Shown here piece after piece: positions 7,754-15,535 of a stretch of DNA of 64,000 nt. Under the pieces are notes generated by a model, which worked only from the letters and a program-made list of their open reading frames with translations, ran no database searches and was not told the origin of the DNA. Positions within the stretch are counted from its first letter, which is position 1; every line of letters begins with the position of its first letter. Source of the DNA: Hungatella sp. UBA3048 (lineage in GTDB: Bacteria > Bacillota > Clostridia > Lachnospirales > Lachnospiraceae); the NCBI GenBank assembly GCA_002367105.1, contig DFCS01000030.1, positions 42,617 through 106,616 on the forward strand, in the 5' to 3' direction. The translations under genes and the position numbers were made by a program.

Positions 7754-9085
7754 ATGAAAAAGGCAAATTTACTGGAAGAACCGGTGAAGAAGTTATTTTT
7801 AAGGTATTTGATGCCATCCATCAGCGCCACTCTGGTTACTTCCATATATATATTAGCGGACACCCTGATGATCGGACGGGGAGTAGGTGCCATCGGCATT
7901 GCTGCTTTAAACCTTCTTTTGCCTCTGTACAGTCTGTTTTTCGGAACCGGCCTGCTGTTTGGCGTAGGCGGGGGTGTACTCTTGTCCATTTCCAAGGGAA
8001 AGGGAGATGAACATGGGGCCAGGGAATATTTTACGGCTGCACTCTGCATGGCGGCAGCTGCCGGCGTATTCTATGTGACGGCAGGGCATCTGCTGTTTGA
8101 TCCTGTGACAAAGTTTCTTGGGAGAAACGAAACCATGGACCTTTATGTCAGGGAATACGGAAGGATACTGGTATGGGGGGCGCCTGTATTCCTGCTTTCT
8201 TCTTTCCTCCAGGCCTTTGTCAGAAATGACAGAGCTCCTAAAGTGGCAATGATTGCAGTGATCTCCGGCGGTGTCACCAATGTGATCCTGGATTATGTTT
8301 TCATCTTTCCTATGAATATGGGAATGGCAGGAGCGGCGGCGGCCACTGTGATCGGCACCTGCCTGACCCTCGGCATCCTGCTTACCCATTTATTTTCCAA
8401 GGGAAGTTCCTTAAGAATTGTCCTTGGCTTCAAATGGAGAAAAGCAGGGGAAATCGTGATAAACGGCCTTTCCAGCTTCTTATTAGAAACGTGCAGCGGA
8501 ATCGTCATGTTTTTATTTAACCGCCAGCTTTTGGCTTACGTTGGCGATCTTGGAGTGGTGGTGTACGGCATCATATCCAACAGTGCTTTAATCGTTGCTT
8601 CTATTAATAATGGTATCTCACAGGCATCCCAACCCATTCTGGCCATGAATTACGGGGCAGGAAAAATGGAGAGGTTAAAGGAAACACGCCGCATGGGAGA
8701 ACTGGCCGTATGCGTTGCCGGTGCGCTGTTTGTGGGAGTGGGTATGCTTTTCCCGGTTCTGGTAACAGAGGCCTTTGTAAAGCCCGCAGATGAGATTTTA
8801 GCCATGTCGGTTCCTGCTGTCAGGATTTACTTCCTGTCATTTCTTCCCATGGGATTTAATATTTTGTTCAGCACCTGGTTCCAGTCGGTATTAAGGCCGG
8901 GAAAGGCCTTGTTCATCTGCCTGATGCGGGGACTTGTCTTAAGCAGCGTTCTTGTATTTCTTCTTCCTATGGCATTTGGGGTAAGCGGGATCTGGTCCGT
9001 CATGCCGGCGGCAGAATTTTTGACGCTGGGGATCTGCCTTTTGCTGCTGAAAGAAAAAAAGTCTGTTCTGACAGAAAATTCATGA
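7754..9085 (+). CDS. MATE family efflux transporter
   Basis: The 443-residue product has about twelve membrane segments in two halves, and the opening EEPVKKLFLRYLMPSISATLVTSIYILADTLMIGRGVG resembles MATE exporters of the DinF/NorM/MepA type. Such proteins export cationic drugs or metabolites using Na+ or H+. AAGGAGGA at 7741-7748 places the start at ATG 7754; an in-frame TTG at 7736 lies ahead of the ribosome site and is unlikely. The gene stands alone between divergent nupN and ppdK, so substrate cannot be inferred. Confidence 0.9.
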   Translation: MKKANLLEEPVKKLFLRYLMPSISATLVTSIYILADTLMIGRGVGAIGIAALNLLLPLYSLFFGTGLLFGVGGGVLLSISKGKGDEHGAREYFTAALCMAAAAGVFYVTAGHLLFDPVTKFLGRNETMDLYVREYGRILVWGAPVFLLSSFLQAFVRNDRAPKVAMIAVISGGVTNVILDYVFIFPMNMGMAGAAAATVIGTCLTLGILLTHLFSKGSSLRIVLGFKWRKAGEIVINGLSSFLLETCSGIVMFLFNRQLLAYVGDLGVVVYGIISNSALIVASINNGISQASQPILAMNYGAGKMERLKETRRMGELAVCVAGALFVGVGMLFPVLVTEAFVKPADEILAMSVPAVRIYFLSFLPMGFNILFSTWFQSVLRPGKALFICLMRGLVLSSVLVFLLPMAFGVSGIWSVMPAAEFLTLGICLLLLKEKKSVLTENS

Positions 9086-9118
9086 AATTGTTTTGTAAAA
9101 ATTTGGGGTGGAAATATG

Positions 9119-9171
9119 GATTTTCCGATGGAAAATTCGTATATGCGAACTAAAATCGCATATCGGAAAAT
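9119..9171. repeat. nested inverted repeat upstream of ppdK
   Basis: ATATGCGA (9141-9148) pairs with TCGCATAT (9156-9163), and ATTTTCCGAT (9119-9128) pairs with ATCGGAAAAT (9162-9171). The two stems share bases, so they are mutually exclusive folds. There is no T-run to the right, so it is not an evident terminator of the MATE gene. Confidence 0.5.
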
Positions 9172-9248
9172 GACTGAATATGGAAGTACTTTCATGGTAA
9201 TTGTATCGAAAAAAGAGCTAATTTTTGGGAATAATTAAAGAAACCCCC

Positions 9249-9276
9249 TTTACTAGCGTTTGAATTATGCTATAAT
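9249..9276 (+). promoter_or_regulatory. promoter of ppdK
   Basis: TTTACT (9249-9254), 16-base spacer, and a perfect TATAAT (9271-9276) preceded by TGC, giving an extended -10. The ppdK start codon lies 77 bases downstream. Confidence 0.65.
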
Positions 9277-9352
9277 ATTTGCAGGGCTTTTTTGCAAATG
9301 TATCCGGCAGAAAAGCTGGACAACCAACACAATTTGAGGAGGAAATTTACTT

Positions 9353-11977
9353 ATGGCAAGAAAATGGGTTTATTTGTTTACCGAAGGTAATACAAGCATG
9401 AAAAACCTGTTAGGAGGAAAAGGCGCCAACTTGGCAGAGATGACAAACTTAGGCCTTCCGGTTCCCCAGGGATTTACCATAACAACAGAGGCTTGTACTC
9501 AGTATTATGATGACGGCGAGAAGATTAACGATGAGATCATGGACCAGATCATGGAACACATCACTAAGATGGAAGAGATCACCGGAAAGAAGTTCGGCGA
9601 TAAGGAAAATCCTCTTCTGGTTTCTGTTCGTTCCGGTGCAAGAGCATCCATGCCAGGTATGATGGACACCATCTTAAACCTTGGTTTGAATGATGAAGTA
9701 GTGGAAGTTCTGGCAGCAAAATCCGGTAATCCCCGTTGGGCATGGGATTGTTACCGCAGATTTATCCAGATGTTCTCCGACGTCGTTATGGAAGTGGGCA
9801 AAAAGTTCTTTGAAGAGCTCATCGATAAGATGAAGGAAGAAAAAGGAATCACAGAGGACGTAGATTTAACAGCTGAGGATTTAAAGGAACTTGCAAGACA
9901 GTTCAAGGCTGAGTATAAGGAAAAAATCGGTGCTGATTTCCCGGCAGATCCAAAGGTACAGCTGATGGAAGCCATCAAGGCTGTTTTCCGTTCCTGGAAC
10001 AACCCGAGAGCAAACGTTTACCGCCGCGACAACGATATCCCATATTCCTGGGGTACTGCTGTTAACGTTCAGATGATGGCGTTCGGAAACATGGGCGAGA
10101 CCTCCGGTACCGGTGTTGCATTTACCCGTGATCCAGCAACCGGTGAACGGCACCTTATGGGTGAGTTCTTAATGAACGCACAGGGTGAGGACGTGGTTGC
10201 CGGTATCCGTACACCGCAGAAGATTGACCAGTTAAAGGAAGTTATGCCGGAAGCCTATGAGCAGTTCGTAGGAATCTGCAATAAGCTGGAAGATCACTAC
10301 AGAGATATGCAGGATATGGAATTTACCATTGAAGATAGAACCCTTTACATGCTTCAGACCCGTAACGGCAAGAGAACAGCTAAGGCTGCTTTAAAGATTG
10401 CTTGTGATCTGGTTGATGAAGGCATGATTACAGAGGAAAAGGCAGTTAAGATGATCGATCCAAGAAACTTGGATACCTTACTCCATCCTCAGTTTGATAC
10501 AGATGCATTAAAGAAGACAGAACCGATTGGAAAGGCTCTGGCAGCATCTCCTGGAGCTGCATGCGGTAAGATCGTATTTTCAGCTGACGATGCAAAAGCA
10601 TGGCATGAAAGAGGCGAGAAGGTTGTTCTGGTTCGTCTTGAGACCTCTCCGGAAGATATTGAAGGAATGAAGGCCGCTCAGGGTATCTTAACCGTACGCG
10701 GCGGTATGACTTCTCATGCAGCAGTTGTTGCACGTGGAATGGGTACATGCTGTGTATCCGGCTGTTCCGAAATCATTATGGATGAAGTGAACAAGAAGTT
10801 CGTCCTGTCAGGCAAGGAATATCATGAAGGAGACTTCTTATCCCTTGATGGATCTACCGGAAAGATCTATGACGGAATCATTCCGACAGTAGACGCAGCC
10901 ATTATCGGTGAATTCGGAAGAATCATGGCATGGGCAGACAAGTACAGAAGGCTGAAAGTAAGAACCAATGCTGACACACCTGCTGATGCAAGAAAAGCAA
11001 GAGAACTGGGCGCAGAAGGAATCGGCCTTTGCCGTACCGAGCATATGTTCTTTGAAGGAGACAGAATCGACGCATTCCGCGAGATGATCTGCTCCGATAC
11101 CGTTGCGGAAAGAGAAGCAGCTCTTGAAAAGATCCTTCCTGTACAGCAGGATGACTTTGAAAAGCTTTACGAAGCATTGGAAGGTAATCCTGTTACCATC
11201 CGTTTCTTAGATCCGCCTCTGCATGAGTTCGTTCCAACAGAGGAAGACGACATTAAGAAGCTGGCAGATACCCAGGGCAAGACTGTTGCTCAGATCAAGA
11301 GCATCATTGATTCCTTACACGAGTTTAACCCAATGATGGGACATCGTGGCTGCCGACTGACAGTTACCTATCCTGAGATCGCAAAGATGCAGACAAAGGC
11401 AGTGATCCGTGCAGCCATCAACGTTCAGAAGGCACATGCTGACTGGAACGTTTGCCCGGAAATCATGATTCCGCTGATCTGTGATGAGAAGGAATTAAAG
11501 TTTGTTAAGAAGATCGTAGTTGAAACTGCTGATGCAGAGATCGCTGCAGCAGGAAGCAGCTTAAAATATGAAGTAGGTACCATGATCGAGATCCCAAGAG
11601 CATGCCTGACCGCTGATGACATTGCCAAAGAGGCAGAATTCTTCTGCTTCGGAACCAATGACTTAACTCAGATGACCTATGGCTTCTCCCGTGACGATGC
11701 AGGCAAGTTCTTAAATGCTTACTATGACACCAAGATCTTCGAGAATGACCCATTTGCAAAGCTGGATCAGACCGGTGTAGGCAAGCTTATGGAAACAGCA
11801 ATCAAGTTAGGCAAGGGCGTTCGTCCGGAGATGCATGTTGGTATCTGCGGCGAGCACGGCGGAGATCCTTCTTCCGTAGAGTTCTGCCATAAGATTGGTC
11901 TGGATTATGTATCCTGTTCTCCATTCCGTGTGCCGATTGCAAAACTGGCAGCAGCACAGGCAGCACTTAACAATTAA
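9353..11977 (+). CDS. ppdK: pyruvate, phosphate dikinase
   Basis: The enzyme interconverts pyruvate, ATP and phosphate with phosphoenolpyruvate, AMP and pyrophosphate; in anaerobic clostridia it commonly works in the glycolytic direction with pyrophosphate. Length (874 residues) equals the Clostridium symbiosum enzyme. The order is N-terminal ATP-grasp domain (GGKGANLAEM, SVRSGARASMPGMMDT), central phosphohistidine domain (GGMTSHAAVVARG with His455 as the phosphocarrier) and a C-terminal TIM-barrel PEP/pyruvate domain (GICGEHGGDPSSVEF with catalytic Cys832). GAGGAGG precedes the ATG. It is transcribed alone between its own promoter and a terminator. Confidence 0.97.
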   Translation: MARKWVYLFTEGNTSMKNLLGGKGANLAEMTNLGLPVPQGFTITTEACTQYYDDGEKINDEIMDQIMEHITKMEEITGKKFGDKENPLLVSVRSGARASMPGMMDTILNLGLNDEVVEVLAAKSGNPRWAWDCYRRFIQMFSDVVMEVGKKFFEELIDKMKEEKGITEDVDLTAEDLKELARQFKAEYKEKIGADFPADPKVQLMEAIKAVFRSWNNPRANVYRRDNDIPYSWGTAVNVQMMAFGNMGETSGTGVAFTRDPATGERHLMGEFLMNAQGEDVVAGIRTPQKIDQLKEVMPEAYEQFVGICNKLEDHYRDMQDMEFTIEDRTLYMLQTRNGKRTAKAALKIACDLVDEGMITEEKAVKMIDPRNLDTLLHPQFDTDALKKTEPIGKALAASPGAACGKIVFSADDAKAWHERGEKVVLVRLETSPEDIEGMKAAQGILTVRGGMTSHAAVVARGMGTCCVSGCSEIIMDEVNKKFVLSGKEYHEGDFLSLDGSTGKIYDGIIPTVDAAIIGEFGRIMAWADKYRRLKVRTNADTPADARKARELGAEGIGLCRTEHMFFEGDRIDAFREMICSDTVAEREAALEKILPVQQDDFEKLYEALEGNPVTIRFLDPPLHEFVPTEEDDIKKLADTQGKTVAQIKSIIDSLHEFNPMMGHRGCRLTVTYPEIAKMQTKAVIRAAINVQKAHADWNVCPEIMIPLICDEKELKFVKKIVVETADAEIAAAGSSLKYEVGTMIEIPRACLTADDIAKEAEFFCFGTNDLTQMTYGFSRDDAGKFLNAYYDTKIFENDPFAKLDQTGVGKLMETAIKLGKGVRPEMHVGICGEHGGDPSSVEFCHKIGLDYVSCSPFRVPIAKLAAAQAALNN

Positions 11978-12012
11978 GGAAACCAATAGATTCTAGAAAT
12001 ATATGAAAGTCG

Positions 12013-12054
12013 AAGGGGGTTGCGGTACCGGCAGTTTCGTACACGGCCCCTTTT
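12013..12054 (+). terminator. ppdK terminator
   Basis: AAGGGG (12013-12018) pairs with CCCCTT near 12047-12052, with an inner GTAC/GTAC pairing, followed by TTTT. It lies 36 bases after the ppdK stop. Confidence 0.6.
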
Positions 12055-12078
12055 GATGTTAAAAATTATAAAGAATGC

Positions 12079-12141
12079 AACATATCAAAAAGCTGCTCAA
12101 TCTGACCTTACGGTATAGATCTTGCAGCTTTTTTGATGTTC
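12079..12141. terminator. bidirectional terminator between ppdK and marR
   Basis: AACATATCAAAAAGCTGC pairs with GCAGCTTTTTTGATGTT across a 28-base loop. Each strand shows the stem with a run of T, so it can terminate both convergent genes. Confidence 0.7.
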
Positions 12142-12165
12142 TTATATCATTTTCATTTGATATGC

Positions 12166-12648
12166 CTATGATTCCAAATCAGATTTCAGAAGCTCATTAT
12201 ACTTCTCAATAATCCGGTAAAAGGCGTCTAAGTCTGATTCACCGCACTGTTCGATCAGATAGGAGGTGGTCTGTGTGATGTCTGCTACATCGTAAGCCTT
12301 GTGAACCGAGGAAAGTCTCTGCCCCTTTTCTGTCACGTATAAGCATACGGACTTTTCATTATTCTCCTTGTAGCGTTTTTCTATATATCCGGAGTCAACC
12401 AGCTTCTTGATGACCTGGGAAATGGCACTTTTGCTTTTGTGCCATATCTTTGACAGCTCAGTGGCGGTAATCCCGGGGGAGTCGTCAATGTAGGTAAGGG
12501 TGTGTATCTCCATCATGTTAAAGTTTTCATTCTCATATGTATGATGGGCATAGATGTAATTGTGATATAAGATGATAAATTCATACAAGGTATCCGCCCG
12601 TGCATTCAATTTTTGATATGCGCTGTTTATATCTGAAATGTGGCTCAT
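12166..12648 (-). CDS. MarR family transcriptional regulator
   Basis: The 160-residue product has a MarR winged-helix: LTYIDDSPGITATELSKIW, then recognition helix KSAISQVIKKLVDSGYIEKR and a wing with ENNEKSVCLYVTEKG. AGGAGC seven bases before ATG 12648 supports this start over an upstream in-frame ATG at 12717. It is divergent from the cystathionine lyase/cystine symporter/CoA-disulfide reductase operon and probably represses it through the palindrome at 12857-12883. Two cysteines (in KSVCLY and IEQCGE) could respond to thiols or persulfides, but that is inference. Confidence 0.88.
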   Translation of the reverse strand: MSHISDINSAYQKLNARADTLYEFIILYHNYIYAHHTYENENFNMMEIHTLTYIDDSPGITATELSKIWHKSKSAISQVIKKLVDSGYIEKRYKENNEKSVCLYVTEKGQRLSSVHKAYDVADITQTTSYLIEQCGESDLDAFYRIIEKYNELLKSDLES

Positions 12649-12688
12649 ATAAATGCTCCTGTTCCCATTGATGATGTTTGTACATGTA

Positions 12689-12717
12689 ATAGTACCATAT
12701 ATAGAAAAGGGCTTCAA
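12689..12717 (-). promoter_or_regulatory. candidate marR promoter
   Basis: On the minus strand TTGAAG (12717-12712), 17-base spacer, TACTAT (12694-12689). Four of six matches in each box. A half-site of the nearby operator (TGAACTATA) lies upstream at 12758-12766, so autoregulation is possible. Confidence 0.4.
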
Positions 12718-12830
12718 TATATTATTTAAAACAAAACAGGAAATATTGTTAAGTGAATGAACTATAAAAATTAGAAGTAAATAATTTATGTGTAATATGC
12801 CCTAATTATTAAAAATATATTAAAAATATA

Positions 12831-12883
12831 TTGACAATATATACTAAGTATTTTATAATATAGTTCAGTTAGTGAACTATATT
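12831..12883 (+). promoter_or_regulatory. consensus promoter with overlapping MarR-type operator
   Basis: TTGACA (12831-12836) and TATAAT (12854-12859) are both perfect and separated by 17 bases. Starting inside the -10 box is a perfect inverted repeat, AATATAGTTCA (12857-12867), five-base spacer GTTAG, TGAACTATATT (12873-12883). A repressor bound there would block RNA polymerase. Its position between divergent marR and malY makes the MarR protein the obvious candidate ligand. Confidence 0.8.
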
Positions 12884-12924
12884 TTGCAATAACTTGCTTA
12901 TACTACGAAAAGGATGGTATTTTC

Positions 12925-14118
12925 ATGGACATTGAGAAGTTCTGTAGGGAAAATTGTGTGGAACGACGGGGAACGGGTACATTAAAGTGGGACTCACTTC
13001 AGGAAATTTTTGGAGATGCAGACCTGCTTCCCCTCTGGGTTGCCGATATGGAGATCCAGTCGCCGGCAGCAGTAAGGGAGGCTCTGGTGAAGCGCGTGGA
13101 GCACGGCGTGTTTGGCTATGGTACTGTAGAGGATGCGTGTTTTGATTCTTTCTTTGCATGGCAGAAGAAGCATCATAATGTAGAACTTGCCAGGGAAAAT
13201 ATAAGGTTTGCTACCGGGGTGGTGGGATCCTTATATGCGGCTGTAAGGGCATATACCAAAGAGGAAGCGTCCGTTATTATCTGCCCTCCTGTATATTACC
13301 CATTTTATGATGCCATACTGAACACTGGAAGAAAGCTTGTAACCTGTGAGCTTGATAACAACAACGGTTATTATACCCTGGATTTTGAAAAGTTTGAGAA
13401 GGAAATCATGGACAGCAAGGCAGAGATGTTCATCCTGTGTTCCCCCCATAACCCTGTAAGCCGGGTTTGGTCAGAGGAGGAGCTTTATACCATGTTCGAC
13501 ATCTGCCGCAGACATGGGGTGCTGGTGGTTTCCGATGAGATTCATCAGGATTTTACCTATGAGGGGAAGAAGTTCGTATCATCCGCCCTGGTCGGGAACG
13601 GTAAGTATAAGGATATTCTGATAACCTTAAATGCAGGTTCCAAGACATTTAACTTAGCCGGACTGATTCACTCCCATGTAATCATATTTGACAAGCCGTT
13701 GATGGAAACCTATGATGCATACATCAAAAGCATTGGTTCACCGGAAGTCAACCTCATGGGTGTTGCAGGCATGGAGGCCGCTTTCCGGGGAGGAGAAGAA
13801 TGGCTGGAGAATGTGAAGGCATTGATTATTCATAATTACAATTATATGAAACAGGAGTTTGCAAGGGAGCTTCCGGAGATCGTGGTTACGCCTCTTGAAG
13901 GAACATATCTGTCCTGGATTGATTTAAGGGGCTATCTCACAGGGGAAGAGACTGCCGGCTTTATAAAGAACAAGTGCCGTCTTGCTTGCGACGTTGGGGA
14001 ATGGTTCAGTCTCATGGCGCACGGATTTATCCGGATTAACCTGGCTACAGATACAAAGAATGTTGTTACTGCTGTTGAAAGCATTATCAAAAACATCAAA
14101 GAAAAGGTGGGGGAATAA
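12925..14118 (+). CDS. patB: MalY/PatB-type PLP-dependent C-S lyase
   Basis: The 397-residue protein belongs to fold-type I aminotransferases of the MalY/PatB group, which cleave cystathionine, cysteine or cystine to pyruvate, ammonia and a thiol, sulfide or persulfide. Seen: LPLWVADMEIQSPAAVREAL near the start, FGYGTVEDACFDSFFAWQ, SPHNPVSRVW, VVSDEIHQDF (Asp and His near PLP) and the Schiff-base lysine in NAGSKTFNLAGL. It is the first gene of the MarR-controlled operon and its stop abuts the start of the cystine symporter, so the pair probably import and cleave cystine. A pure aminotransferase role is less likely given motif and context. Confidence 0.88.
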   Translation: MDIEKFCRENCVERRGTGTLKWDSLQEIFGDADLLPLWVADMEIQSPAAVREALVKRVEHGVFGYGTVEDACFDSFFAWQKKHHNVELARENIRFATGVVGSLYAAVRAYTKEEASVIICPPVYYPFYDAILNTGRKLVTCELDNNNGYYTLDFEKFEKEIMDSKAEMFILCSPHNPVSRVWSEEELYTMFDICRRHGVLVVSDEIHQDFTYEGKKFVSSALVGNGKYKDILITLNAGSKTFNLAGLIHSHVIIFDKPLMETYDAYIKSIGSPEVNLMGVAGMEAAFRGGEEWLENVKALIIHNYNYMKQEFARELPEIVVTPLEGTYLSWIDLRGYLTGEETAGFIKNKCRLACDVGEWFSLMAHGFIRINLATDTKNVVTAVESIIKNIKEKVGE

Positions 14119-15507
14119 ATGGCTGTTTCTATTAGTGTAATCTGTTTTTTAATCTATCTGGGTGTTCTGTTTGTATTGCAGAAAAAAGGCAAATCTTTTA
14201 ATGTACGTGTAATAGCCGGTCTGTTCGGCGGTATTATATTTGGTGCGATCTTAAAGACGGTGGCAGATGATGCAGCGGTTTCTGAGAGCCTGCGCTGGAT
14301 CAGTCTGGTGGGTACTGCTTATACCAAGCTTTTGAAGATGATGGTCATCCCGCTGATTTTTGTATCCATCGTGTGTGCTATCATTAACCAGAAGTCAGGC
14401 AAGAACCTTGGAAGGATTACAGCTCTTGTACTGGTAATTCTCCTCTCAACGGCAGCAATTTCAGCAGTGGTAGGCGGTGTTACAGCTAAGGCATTTGGCG
14501 TCAGCGCAGAGGGACTGGAAATTGGCGAGGCTGAGAGCAAGAAGACTTCCCAGCTGGAAGAGAAGGCGAAGGAGGGTCTTTCCATTGAAGATACCATTAT
14601 TGATATCATTCCATCCAACCCGATCTATGCCCTGACAGGACAGGGAAGCAATGCAACCCTTTCCGTGGTGCTCTTTGCAGCATTCCTGGGAATCGGAGTA
14701 ATCGGGGTACGGACCTATGCCCCGGAACAGGCGGAGTTTTTCGGGAAACTAATGAATTCGCTGAATACCCTGGTGGTGGAAGTGGTCATGATGATTATCA
14801 TGCTGACTCCATTCGGCATCTTCTCATTGATGACCAAGACCATTGCAGGAAGTGACTACACCAGTATCCTGCGGCTTGTAACCTTTGTTCTTGCTTCCTA
14901 TACAGCTATATTTATCATGTTCATCATTCATGGACTGATACTGGCTGTCGTAGGAGTCAGCCCTCTTACATATTTTAAGAAGGCTATGACAACCCTGGTA
15001 TTTGCATTTACCTCCCGTACCAGTGCAGGAACCCTGCCGCTGACCATCAGGACCCTGACAGATGATATGGGCGTGGATAATGGAGTTTCCAACCTGGCAG
15101 GTTCCCTCAGTACCTCCATCGGACAGAACGGGTGCGCAGCTATTTATCCTGCCATGCTGGTAGTTATGGTGGCTCCTGCTGTGGGCCAGCCAATTACCCC
15201 TTCCTTCTTTATCCTGATGGTAGTTATCATCACGTTTGCTTCCATTGGTATCGCCGGTGTAGGCGGCGGCGCAACCTTTGCAGGTATCACCGTGTTATCT
15301 GCGCTTGGACTCCCGGTTGGAATCGCAGGCCTGCTGGTAGGAATTGAGCCTGTGATCGACATGGCCAGAACTGCCCTGAATGTCAGCGATGGTATGGTGA
15401 CCGGTTTGGTAGCTGCAAAACTGACCAATAATATAGATATGACAGTATATAATGACAAGTCGCTGAACCTGGAAAAGAAGCCGTCTTCAGCAAAAGGAGA
15501 TTCATAA
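14119..15507 (+). CDS. tcyP: dicarboxylate/amino acid:cation symporter, probable L-cystine transporter
   Basis: The 462-residue membrane protein is in the DAACS (SDF) family. Its length and opening (FLIYLGVLFVLQKKGKSFNVRVIAGLFGGIIFG) resemble Bacillus TcyP, the Na+ or H+ driven cystine symporter. The re-entrant serine-rich hairpin is AFTSRTSAGTLPLTIRTL, and a second motif ends in GIEPVIDMARTALNVSDGMV. The ATG directly follows the patB stop codon. The C-S lyase before it and the CoA-disulfide reductase after it support cystine as substrate. Glutamate or aspartate transport is the alternative. Confidence 0.85.
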   Translation: MAVSISVICFLIYLGVLFVLQKKGKSFNVRVIAGLFGGIIFGAILKTVADDAAVSESLRWISLVGTAYTKLLKMMVIPLIFVSIVCAIINQKSGKNLGRITALVLVILLSTAAISAVVGGVTAKAFGVSAEGLEIGEAESKKTSQLEEKAKEGLSIEDTIIDIIPSNPIYALTGQGSNATLSVVLFAAFLGIGVIGVRTYAPEQAEFFGKLMNSLNTLVVEVVMMIIMLTPFGIFSLMTKTIAGSDYTSILRLVTFVLASYTAIFIMFIIHGLILAVVGVSPLTYFKKAMTTLVFAFTSRTSAGTLPLTIRTLTDDMGVDNGVSNLAGSLSTSIGQNGCAAIYPAMLVVMVAPAVGQPITPSFFILMVVIITFASIGIAGVGGGATFAGITVLSALGLPVGIAGLLVGIEPVIDMARTALNVSDGMVTGLVAAKLTNNIDMTVYNDKSLNLEKKPSSAKGDS

Positions 15508-15535
15508 CGAAAATAATTACAAAGGAAGTGTGATC

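Noticed and set aside
9881..10153. Long antisense reading frames inside ppdK and other highly expressed genes
   Set aside because: They follow codon bias of the real gene on the other strand, lack ribosome sites and have no recognisable protein features.
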